Origin: Erinaceus europaeus
Lineage: Eukaryota > Chordata > Mammalia > Eulipotyphla > Erinaceidae
Assembly: GCF_950295315.1 (NCBI RefSeq)
Contig: NC_080164.1
Coordinates: 11,271,220-11,335,219 of the forward strand
DNA: 64,000 nucleotides
Direction: 5' to 3'
Shown here: positions 55,638 through 64,000 of the stretch, piece after piece
How the letters are laid out: the number at the start of each line of letters is the position of its first letter
How positions within the stretch are numbered: the stretch's first letter is position 1
The notes under the pieces: generated by a model
Seen by the model: the letters and a program-made list of their open reading frames with translations, nothing else
Told to the model about the DNA's origin: nothing
Database searches by the model: none
Position numbers and translations under genes: made by a program

Positions 55638-55711
55638 CTGAACTCTTAAAGAATGTTCCCTTCCCATTAAGTAGTGAAGAAATGAATTAGAAATGACCTG
55701 TCTCTGGGCTG

Positions 55712-55842
55712 GAGTTATAGCATAATGGTGATGCAAAAAGCCTTTCATGTTTGAGGTACTATTAAATCCCATGTTCAATCCCAGCAACACCATAAGCCAG
55801 AACTCAACAGTGCTTTGGGGGAAAAATCAATCAGTAAAAAGA
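55712..55842 (+). mobile_element. SINE-C
   Basis: GGCTGGAGTTATAGCATAATGG, CATGTTCAATCCCAGC and CATAAGCCAGAACTCAAC. Confidence 0.85.
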
Positions 55843-55889
55843 AAAATGGCCTGCCTTCATTGTTTTTGTTTGAAATTTTCTTTTTTACT

Positions 55890-56142
55890 GATCTGTTATA
55901 GTACATCCCCTCACTTGGTGCCAGCCATACAAATCCACTGTTGCCAGTTCCCACTTTTTGTTTTGTTTATTTATTTTTTTATTGGATAGACTGAGAGAAA
56001 TTGAGAGAGAAGAGGGCATAGAGAAAAAGACACCTGCAGATCTGCTTCACAGCTTGGGAAGTTTTCCCCTGCAGGTGGGTAGTGGGGGCAGGGGGTTCGA
56101 AGCTGGGTTATTGTGCTTAGCAGGGTATGACACTGCCCAACC
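55890..56142 (-). mobile_element. SINE-E
   Basis: Plus reading: CTCACTTGGTGCCAGCC, AATCCACTGTTGCCAG, TTGGATAGACTGAGAG, CCCTGCAGGTGGGTAG and ACTGCCCAACCC. Confidence 0.85.
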
Positions 56143-57060
56143 CTTTCCTGGCATGTCTTCAAACACAAGATCTTCTGCAAGTGGATAAGAATTTCTTTCT
56201 TTTGATTCGAACGTCATATGTAAAGACAGAGTAACATTTTGATTAACAACACAATGTGAGTGACTCTCCATCCTTGGGCAACCATGGGCAAGGCCAACCA
56301 ACCCACTGTTTTCTAAGAAGATGGCCAATTTGATCCTAGATTGAGATGTCAAGGCTTATAAGAAACTCAAAGCAGGCTTTCATCAACTTGATCTGTGATG
56401 TAGTTTCTACATAACATAATATTGAGTGAATTTCCCTAACGTAAGGATGGGAACAGCTTATATGCCAAATTTATGTGATTTTTTTGCTTCTGATTAACAT
56501 AGCCACATCAGTCTAGAAAACTCTGCTGTGTTTATTTCTTGTTACTCCCTCCACAGTATTCCAATATTTAGAGTGTTAACATTAGTTGCCACAGGGCCTA
56601 TTTAAACCTGAATCCATTCAGAGAATGGGTGTATCTAATAGAATGGTAATGCGGTTGTTTGCATAGCTGCCCTAAGAGGAGTGTGACGTGGCGTGCGTAT
56701 CCAAACTGAAGCATAGAATAAAGAATATTTCTGTCCGAATGTTCAAGTTCAGCGTGTACTTGAATTCACATGGACACTGCTGATTCCTGATGCCACCTCC
56801 CAGTTACTTAGTAATTTCTCATTGGCATATGCGAATAAGATATTCTTTCAAGTCACCTTTTGTAGACATCTAGATGGGTGATGGAGATGGATTTATACCC
56901 AGCATCTGACTATCACAGCACCTCTGATTTGACTTGACAGGTTTGATGAAGAGCTATATTTGTACATTGACAGATTCTTTGATGGGCCTATTTTTAATAT
57001 TGACAGCATAAGGTGACTTTCTCTATTTGAGCTCTTGTGTTCTGAAGTTTGTCCTCCAGT
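56143..57060. other. Unique DNA; possible worn LTR end
   Basis: ATAGAATAAAGAATATTTC near 56712-56730 looks like an LTR poly(A) signal region, but no ends or TATA box could be paired with it. Otherwise nothing recognised. Confidence 0.4.
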
Positions 57061-57071
57061 CTTACGTTTTT

Positions 57072-57262
57072 TTTTTAAATGTTTCATTTATTTTATTTTA
57101 ATGTGATAGATACAGAGACACAGAGAGAAAGACACTGAGAAAAAGATCAGAGTAATACTCACCTAGGGCTTATGGTGGCATCGGGGATTGTACCTGGCAT
57201 CTCAGAGCCTGGGGCATAAAAAACTTTAGCATAACCATTATGCTGTCTCCCCAGCCCATGTC
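57072..57262 (-). mobile_element. SINE-C with longer tail
   Basis: Plus reading: GATAGATACAGAGACACAG, GGCATCGGGGATTGTACC, CAGAGCCTGGGGCATAAA and GCATAACCATTATGCTG. Confidence 0.8.
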
Positions 57263-57370
57263 CTTATGTATTGTTAGTCTTTTTCTCTCTTTTGCATCCA
57301 GAGTGATGGACTAGCAATATTTAACTTACCGTTATAATATTTAGTACAGGTTCAGTCTAAAAGAGGTCTT

Positions 57371-57588
57371 TAAAATTTTTTTATTATCTTTATTTATTAG
57401 ATAGAGATAGCCAGACATCAAGAGGGAAGGGGGTGATAGAGAGGAAGAGAGACAGAGAGACACCTGCAGCACTGCTTGCTTCACCACTTGCAAAGCTTTC
57501 CCCCTGCAGGTGAGGACTGGGGGCTTGAACCTGGGTCCTTGCACATTGTAATACCTGCACTCAACCAGGTGCGCCACCACCTGGCCCC
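57371..57588 (-). mobile_element. SINE-B, young
   Basis: Near-consensus, with an exact 14-bp duplication CTAAAAGAGGTCTT at 57357-57370 and 57589-57602. Confidence 0.96.
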
Positions 57589-57654
57589 CTAAAAGAGGTC
57601 TTATGCCTGTTGAGAAGCATTGGTTTTCAATATAAGAATTTCTTTTTAAATTTT

Positions 57655-57855
57655 TTAAAAACAATTTGGTTATTTATTACTGGTTAGACACAGAGAGAAA
57701 TTGAGAAGGGAGAGGGGCATAGACCAAGAGATACCTGCATCCTTGTTTCGCCACTTGTGAAGCTTTCCCCCTGCAGGTGGGAACCAGCTACTTGAACCCG
57801 GGTCCTCGTGTACTGTGATGTTGTGTTTCACCAGGTGTTCCACCATCTGGCCCCA
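57655..57855 (-). mobile_element. SINE-B
   Basis: TTACTGGTTAGACACAGAG, CCCCCTGCAGGTGGGAACC and CCACCATCTGGCCCC. Confidence 0.9.
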
Positions 57856-59619
57856 GAAATGATTTCTTTATTTAATGTTAAGATTGCTATGAACACAAAC
57901 CCACAAAGGCTCTTCCCTAGCTTCTCATTAGGATTATTTAAGGAAAATTGTTTTTTACCATGATTCTTAAATAACCACATCTTTGTTGCAGCAATGAGTG
58001 AGGAGTAGCGAATTCATTTTTTGTTTAAGACGAAGACATGCAGATTCTATGAGGGAGCTCTTAGGACACAACAATCACTTTATGATTTGCCAGACAAGCC
58101 CATCCTGAAAACCACTATTAGAGACATATTGCCCATGTCTGTTACCTTAAACCAGAATATTTAAGAATATATAAAGGTGGTTGCAGACTTCACTAAGTCT
58201 TTTTATTAAGGAAGCACAATGACTTAAACTAGACCTGGTATTTTGAAAACAGTATTCTCCATTACTTAGTGACATACAACTTCTCTGGTGGAGAATGCTC
58301 TGGTTTTAAACCACAGCGGAATTCTTTAGAATATTATTTTCATTTTCCTTTCTTTCGTTTCCATAAATGACATCTACACAACTGGTTCACACACTAGGTT
58401 GATAGTCACCTCTGCCCTGATTTGAGGTTAAGGTTATAATCATGGTTATTTACATTCTTCACTCCAAACTGTTGATTCCTTAATAAAATTTAAATTCACA
58501 GGTGGCATTTTGAGTTATCATCAGTTAAAACTTGTTTAGAAACACACTGTTTACTTAGTATCTCTTCTTGACCTGCGGTATATTAACATTTTTGAATCAT
58601 ACACAAATACTAGATATGAAAGAAAATTTCACACTATGTATTCCTGGACAAAAAAAAGGTTATGCATAAACTTCTGGGTTAGAGAATAAAGGCAGACTGA
58701 AAAAGTCATCAAAATTGATAGTTCTGGAAAATGTGACATTTTATTCATATGCAGTTAAAACTATTCTTCATTCTGAATTCAATTAAAATAACAAAAAAGT
58801 ACATTAAATTACAGGAGGAAACATTTGTGTCAGGCCAAGAAATCAGAGTATGTGACATCTGCAAGTCAGAAGGTTCATGAAATGTGCAGTGTAGGGGTGA
58901 AAAGTCAACCTGTGGCCAATTGATAATTTATCTGTTTAAGAAACCCTAAGTAGTAAAAGGAGAGAGGTTCAAGAGGAAACTCTGCCAGCTTATATTAACC
59001 TGGTGGGGTTAAAACGAGAGGGGGGTGGAGAGAAGACTGGGGTGGTTATAGGATAAGAATGGGAAGGGGATTCTTTGTGTAACTTCGCATTCCCATACCA
59101 CTTCCACAGTGAAATTTCTGATATAAGATATGTTGGTTTTTTCCCATATTAATCACAATCTAGGTGACACCATCTAGGTGTCAGGACAATTCAACTGGAA
59201 GTCAGAGTTACCACAGACCTGAGAGGTTAAGCGTTCAGTCCCGGTTGACTGTGTCCCACGTCAGATAGGAATGCACATAGTGGATCCTTGTGTAAATCCT
59301 GGCCTCAACCTAACTTCATCACATAGTCATGCCGCTTCCTGAATGTGATGTCAAGCCCCCCTCTTTTTTTTTCACCTGGAGATAGTGGTGGGAGTCTGTA
59401 AAACCCCATGAACGCAACAAGTCAGTGTGTGATTATCTCACAAAATATAAACTGGTTTACTTCCGTGTCAAATTTTTTTGTTTGTTTTTAAATTCCCTAT
59501 ATTAAATCCCTGCTTACTGTACCTAATAGTTTTTGATTCCCCAACTGGATTCTGACTGACAATAGTGGTGTTTGTCAGTGGAGAATTGGAGGTCTTTAGG
59601 ACCTTAGCGCATGAATGTT
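57856..59619. other. Longest repeat-poor stretch (1.7 kb)
   Basis: No SINE, L1 or LTR is recognised. No frame with splice sites. Function, if any, is not visible. Confidence 0.5.
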
Positions 59620-59637
59620 AAGAAAGTGTTGCCTCCT

Positions 59638-59784
59638 TCCCCACCTGCAGGGGGTTGCTTCACAGGCAGTGAGGCAGGACTGCAGGTGCCTCTCTCTCTT
59701 TCTCTCTCCCTATCCCCCCCTTCCTTCTAGACCTCTGTCTGTCTCTATCGAATAAAGTAAATCAAATAAAAGAAAAACAAAAAA
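59638..59784 (+). mobile_element. 5'-truncated SINE-B with TSD
   Basis: Begins at CCCCACCTGCAGGGGG in the core. AAGAAAGTGTTGCCTCCT (59620-59637) and AAGAATGTGTTGCCTCCT (59785-59802) flank it, one difference. Confidence 0.92.
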
Positions 59785-59944
59785 AAGAATGTGTTGCCTC
59801 CTATCAGGACCTAGAGAGAGAAGAGGAAAAAAGGAAGGACACTGGGAAGTGGTGATAGGTTAAGTGTGACTTATAAAGGAAAGGAAGGGAGGATGCTAGA
59901 AAACACAGGCATATAATTTCTTGTCTTTTGTTTATTTATTTATT

Positions 59945-60251
59945 TATTTATTTATTTTTGCCTCCAGTAGCTTGGGCTTGATGCCAGCATAATAAATCCA
60001 CCACTCTTGGTAGCTTTTTTTTTTTCTTTCTTTTCTTATCTTTTCTCCTTTTAATTTGACAGGATAGAGAGAAATTGAGAGGGGAGGGTAGATAGAGAAA
60101 GGGAGAGAATAATAGACACCTACAAACCTGCTTCACCGCTCATAATCAGACCCCTGCAGGTGGGGAACAGGTGCTCGAACCGGGGCCCTTGTGCTTACCC
60201 TTGCCTGTAGTGCTATGTGCGCTTAACTGGGTGTGCCACCGCCTTACCTCC
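59945..60251 (-). mobile_element. SINE-E
   Basis: Plus reading: GCCTCCAGTAGCTTGGGC, AATCCACCACTCTTGG, GACAGGATAGAGAGAAATTG, GGTGCTCGAACCGGGG and CACCGCCTTACCTCC. Confidence 0.88.
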
Positions 60252-60257
60252 ATATAT

Positions 60258-60543
60258 ATGGAGAGAGAAAGAGAGAGATGGAGAGAAATAAAGAGAGAGA
60301 GAGAAAGAGAGAGAGACAGAGAGAGATGGAGAGAAATAAAGAGAGAGAGATGGAGAGAAATAGAGAGAGAGATGGAGAGAAATAGAGAGAGAGAGAAAGA
60401 GAGAAAGAGACAGAGAGAGATGGAGAGAAATAAAGAGAGAGAAAGAGAGAGAGAGAAAGAGAGAGATGGAGAGAAATAAAGAGAGAGAGAGAAAGAGAAA
60501 GAGAGAGATGGAGAGAAATAGAGAGAGAGAGAGAAAGAGATGG
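60258..60543. repeat. GA-rich array with a GATGGAGAGAAATA unit
   Basis: A purine array in which GATGGAGAGAAATAAAGAG or GATGGAGAGAAATAGAGAG recurs seven to eight times between GA runs, a higher-order pattern rather than a plain (GA)n. Confidence 0.92.
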
Positions 60544-60544
60544 T

Positions 60545-60695
60545 TATAGAAATACTAGTCAACACATATCTGTGACATTGGGAGAACTGCAGTATCCAAT
60601 AAACGGAATGGGAACACAGAGCTCTGGAAGTGGGGGAGGTATGGAATTATGCTTCTAGTTTTGTAAATCAATATTAAATCACTAACAAAAAACAA
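60545..60695 (+). mobile_element. L1 3' end, third subtype
   Basis: GGAGAACTGCAGTATCC, ACACAGAGCTCTGGAAG, GGTATGGAATTATGC, then TTTTGTAAATCAATATTAAA and a tail. It resembles L1-X near GGAGTTCTGGTGGTGGGAATTG but has a different end, and matches 30725-30780 in reverse. Confidence 0.65.
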
Positions 60696-60906
60696 AGAAA
60701 AGAAAAACGGAGAAGAGTCCGTTGCATGTTTCAGAAGAGATGAATCAGGCCATCCCTTTCTTCAACTGATACTCTTTTGACTCAAACAATGAAAGAGACA
60801 GGAAATCTTTAAGAAAAAAAGGCAGGAGGTAAACTTAAGTAATTTATCTTCTCTAACAGGATGAGATCCTGTTATCAGAAGCAAGTGAGCTGACTAATGG
60901 TAACTT
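60696..60906. other. Unique DNA
   Basis: Nothing recognised. Confidence 0.5.
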
Positions 60907-60920
60907 AGAAATGTCAGAGT

Positions 60921-61018
60921 TTGGGGTCGGGCGGCAGTGCAGCAGGTTAAGTGCACGTGGCATTAAGTGTAAGGACCGGCATAAGGATCCCCAGAAATAA
61001 CCCTGGAGGAAAAAAAAA
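60921..61018 (+). mobile_element. SINE-E reduced to head and tail
   Basis: Head TTGGGGTCGGGCGGCAGTGC to ATAAGGATCCC joins CAGAAATAACCCTGGAGG and an A-run. About 180 bp of body is absent. TSD AGAAATGTCAGAGT at 60907-60920 and 61019-61032. Confidence 0.9.
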
Positions 61019-61059
61019 AGAAATGTCAGAGTCTGTGTGACACATTCACAGTGCTGGGG

Positions 61060-61640
61060 ACTGCTAATCTGGAGCTGGAAAAGGGGGATGCTGGATGCTC
61101 TCACTTATGGGTGGAACCGAAGAAATAAGGACAGAAAGGGACTGTGTCGGGCCGGGTGGTGGCACACCTGGTTGAGCACACATGTTACAATATACAAGGA
61201 CCGGAGTTCAAGCCCCCACTCCCCACCTGTGAAGGGAAAGCTTTGTGAGTGGTGAAACAGGGCTGCAGGTGTCTCTCTCCCTTTTCCACTTTCTATCTCT
61301 CTCTTCCCTCTTACTTTCTGACAGTCTCAATCCAATAAATAAAGATAATTAAAAAAAAAGAAAGGTAAAATGCAAAGTGAAAGTTGGACTTGGTGGAGTA
61401 TATTGCACCAAAAAAAGTACTCTGAGGAAGGACAAGGTGAGGAGAGTCCTGGAGTCCATGTAAAGGATGATGTAAAAGAACTTAAGTTGGGGAAAGAGTG
61501 TTCTGAAGACACCGCTCACAGGGAGATGAGAAACTCTACCCATGCCAACACTATTGAACTACTGTATGAAGTCATTAGTGCCCTCCATCAAGTGATCTAT
61601 TTTTTAAAATGCTGCATCTTCCTGACTTACTATCCTCAGT
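61060..61640 (+). mobile_element. L1-Y 3' region, split by a SINE-B
   Basis: GATGCTCTCACTTATGGGTGG and AACCGAAGAAATAAGGAC recall the L1 stretch after ORF2. After the SINE, TTGGACTTGGTGGAGTATATTG and GCACCAAAAAAAGTAC continue as in 351-390. The right boundary is uncertain. Confidence 0.68.
61148..61358 (+). mobile_element. SINE-B
   Basis: GGGCCGGGTGGTGGCACACC to CAATCCAATAAATAAAG. ACAGAAAGGGA and AAAGAAAGGTA flank it. Confidence 0.92.
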
Positions 61641-61879
61641 GAGTGGCATTTGTCTTTCAGGTCCCAAGTACTGCTCTATTTGTTTTGATCTTATTTAGTT
61701 TTAGTCAAGAAGATGTGGAGAGAGGGTATCAGCAGATTTGTCTTTCCATTTCCTTGGTCAGAATTGTGTCACTGGGCCACACCGGAAGCTCCAAGGTGGA
61801 AACCTGAATCTGTTGCACATTTTTCTGTAGCACTGTAGACTCAGGGTAGAGAGAAGAGCAATTGCACCAATTGTCTTTT

Positions 61880-62270
61880 TTTTTTTTTTAAATCAGGGGA
61901 TTGATGTTTTACGGTAGACAGTAAATACAGTAGTTTGTACAGGCATAAAATTTCCCAGTTTTCCACGTAACTCTACAACTCCCACTAGGTCCTCTGCCAT
62001 CCTGTTCCAGGACCTGAAGCCTCCCCCCTCCACCCACCCCAGAGTCTTTTACTTTAGAGCAGTATAGTGACTGCAGTCCAAGTTCTGCTGAGTGTTTTCT
62101 CTTCTGATCTTGTTTTTCAACTTCTCCCTGTGATTCCACCAATCATCATGTAGACCCACTGTCCCATTGTACTCCATGGCTACCCAGTGGCAAACTGTTG
62201 CATTTCAGCTCCCCTACACAGCATGGATATTACTGGGACAAGAGGCTGACTGCATGTCTTCCATTCAAAT
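61880..62270 (-). mobile_element. L1-Y 3' end
   Basis: Plus reading: GGGGATTGATGTTTTACGG, TTTCCCAGTTTTCCACG, CCCACTAGGTCCTCTGCC, CAGTCCAAGTTCTGCTGAG and TTTTTCAACTTCTCCC. Sequence to 62270 includes a worn TACTCCATGGCTACC stretch like the ORF2 end. Confidence 0.8.
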
Positions 62271-62369
62271 AGAATTTTAAGTCCCTCCTGATCTGTCCTC
62301 TAGGTGTGTTCAGACAGGACCTTCTGTGAGTTCAGAGGGGTGGAGAACAAAGCTTGCTCCTCCAAGCAC

Positions 62370-63010
62370 ACTCAGCCACCCATTCCCCATTCGTAGCATC
62401 TGAACTTCCATGATGATCTTTTCCCACGCAACCGTAACTCTCTTCTGTACTTTTCACCATTTGCCTGGAGGTCACCCTGGAAGTCTGTAGCACAATGCTT
62501 CACCCTCCTTCTTAATTTGCAGCCGATAAGCGGTGGAATTGTTTTTGCCATTCCACTGTCCCCATTGAACTCATTGGAACTTGGCTCCATCAGCGGAAAA
62601 CGGGCTGGAACAGCCCTCGATGGCATAGCCTAATGAGGCTATCAGTAACACACTGATGCAATCAGACCCCCCAGCTTCTCGGATATGGAAGGAAGCAACC
62701 TGTGTGACACTGTGAAAACCTGGAGCAAGAAATGGATTGAGCGATTGTGTTTTGTTTAACCGAGAGGAAAGCAGCAATCTTCCCATCAGGCACTATTTAT
62801 GATTAATTAAGATAGATTTTGCAGAGCAATCTCTGCTCTTTGTGCTCAGATGGAGGCGTGCGAACAAGAAAGGACAATCATGGAACTCCACAGTCTGAAC
62901 AGTCATAAGCCTGGCTTCAGCCCCACCAGAGAAATCTCATCGCAGTGACATTCAAGGGTTGGCAGCCAGCTCCGAACCTCATCACAGATGCTAATAACAA
63001 ATCAACTGAA
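62370..63010. promoter_or_regulatory. Candidate conserved noncoding element with many CpGs
   Basis: About 640 bp of non-repeat sequence with roughly 15 CpG sites, far more than other unique DNA here. It contains TATGATTAATTAAGATAG (homeodomain-like), CTAATGAGGCTATC, and several GAACT/GGAAC phrases. The open frames on the minus strand (62372-62626, 62571-62786) overlap in different frames and lack splice sites, so a regulatory role fits better than coding. Conservation is not testable from this sequence alone. Confidence 0.45.
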
Positions 63011-63317
63011 ATGGATGATGCCAGTGGTGCCAAACTTACAATGATTTGTATCTTTTTTTTTTTAAGTTCTCTTCCAATTTTCCTAGAGGTTTGCCAGGAA
63101 TGAACAGAATGAATGTGACATGCATACAGGCTCTAAGGGGAAGGGACGGGAAGGGAGCAGAGACAAGGTTGACACACTTCAAGGTGGGCTCTGAGAAACA
63201 GGAAAACTACAAGAAAAGAAGACAATGGCCTTAATGGAATGGAAACTCACAGCAAGAGGGCCACATTTTTGGAAGCAGATCTATTACTGGCTTTTCTGTA
63301 CATGTTATATTATCCCT
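63011..63317. other. Unique DNA
   Basis: Nothing recognised apart from a short T-run at 63052-63064. Confidence 0.45.
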
Positions 63318-63690
63318 CTAGATAAAAATATGTTTTTATTTGTTTCTATTAGTGATTTAATAATGGTTAACATGATTGTAATATATCAGTGGTACAATTC
63401 TATATAGGTCCTGTCCCATCTCCCTCCACTGGAAGTTTCCCTATTCTTTATTCCTCTGGGAGTATGGACCAAAATTCTTTATGGGGTGAAGAAGGTGGAA
63501 GGTCTGGCTTCTGTAATTGCTTCTCCACTGGACATGGGCAGTGACAGGGAGATCCATACCCCCAGGTTGTTTCTTTCTTTCCCTCATTGGGTAGGGCTCT
63601 GGGAGATGAGGTTCCAAGACACAATGGTTAGATTGTCTGCCCAGGGAAGTCAGGATGGAGTCATGGTAGCATCTAAAACTCGGTGGCTGA
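63318..63690 (-). mobile_element. L1-X 3' end, older subtype tail
   Basis: TCTATTAGTGATTTAATAATGG resembles the tail at 30740, then TCTGGGAGTATGGACC, GGTGGAAGGTCTGGCTTC, CCACTGGACATGGGC and CATCTAAAACTCGGTGGCTG. Confidence 0.85.
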
Positions 63691-64000
63691 ACAAATGAAT
63701 ATTTTGATCATATTCAAGACCTTACCCTCTATGACTAAATGTGGACAAGTATATATCAAAGTCCTAGGACCACTGAAGAAAACAACAGAAATACAACAAT
63801 AAATTTCTGTATAAAATCTTCTATGTTTCAGAAGCCTTTTAGTTTTTTTAAGGGTGTGTCTATAGTTTGGGGCCCATGCATATATCCTTTATTTAAATAA
63901 CCAGTGTCTTTCTTTCAAAGGACAGAAGAGTTTCCTGCCATCAATTTCCTTGGAGTCACAGAGAAAGTACTACTTCATTTTTTCATTTATTTTATAATTC
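63691..64000. other. Unique DNA to window end
   Basis: Nothing recognised. Confidence 0.45.

Noticed and set aside
56690..56770. Possible LTR poly(A) region (AGAATAAAGAATATTTC)
   Set aside because: No paired TATA box, TG/CA ends or target duplication.
62372..62786. Minus-strand frames in the CpG-bearing block
   Set aside because: The two frames overlap in different phases, have no splice sites or recognisable domain, and the block reads better as noncoding.
1..64000. CRISPR array, prophage, operon or other bacterial system
   Set aside because: Repeat types, splice signals and composition are mammalian; tandem repeats are microsatellites without spacers.

Overview
The window is vertebrate nuclear DNA, almost certainly from a eulipotyphlan mammal. 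The dense tRNA-derived SINEs fit the ERI-type SINEs known from hedgehogs, so Erinaceidae is my inference; MIR remnants show it is mammalian. There is no bacterial-style gene content. Nearly every long open frame is a chance frame in a SINE, an L1 3' end, an LTR or a simple repeat. Repeats cover well over half of the bases.

One feature looks like a protein-coding exon: 200 bp on the minus strand (14042-14241), with a good acceptor, a good donor and 66 open codons. The rest of that gene is not visible, so the window is probably mostly intron plus flank of one large minus-strand gene whose identity I cannot name.

Family names used below are working labels. SINE-A starts GGGAGTCGGGCTGTAGC and has a long CAA/AAT-rich tail; it is the youngest, with near-perfect target-site duplications (TSDs). 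SINE-B starts GGGGCCAGGTGGTGG and ends CCAATAAATAAAGATAATAAAA or similar. SINE-C is an older tRNA-like family with a GCATAATGGTTATGC head and an AAGCCAGAGCTGAGCAGTGCTCTGG tail, abbreviated in the entries. SINE-D carries a long pyrimidine tract. SINE-E has a SINE-A/B-like head plus an extra block of about 65 nt ending ATAACCCTGGAGGCAAA. L1-X and L1-Y are two non-LTR retrotransposon 3'-end families. L1-X lacks recognisable coding sequence over at least 1.6 kb and ends near TATGGTTTTGTCAGTG; L1-Y ends near CCCCAATAAAG.

Layout: 1-860 holds L1-Y copies split by a SINE-A. 860-13 kb is sparse unique DNA with SINEs and L1-X fragments. 13-18 kb holds the exon and an inverted duplication (arms 15824-16280 and 17120-17578). 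18-27 kb holds the longest L1-X insertion (21769-23378) and a second, internally duplicated one. 27240-27439 is a 200-base assembly gap inside a pyrimidine microsatellite. 28-37 kb holds several LTRs and another long L1-X. 37-48 kb is SINE-rich, with ancient L1 and an LTR retrocopy. 48-53 kb holds a candidate conserved element, an LTR and stacked L1-X copies. 53-62 kb is SINE- and microsatellite-rich. 62.4-63.0 kb is a CpG-bearing unique block that resembles a developmental noncoding element.

There is no evidence of a bacterial, phage or CRISPR system. The most interesting items are the orphan exon, the inverted duplication, the coding-free L1-X family with two apparent 5' inversions, the polyadenylated LTR retrocopy, and two candidate regulatory blocks.
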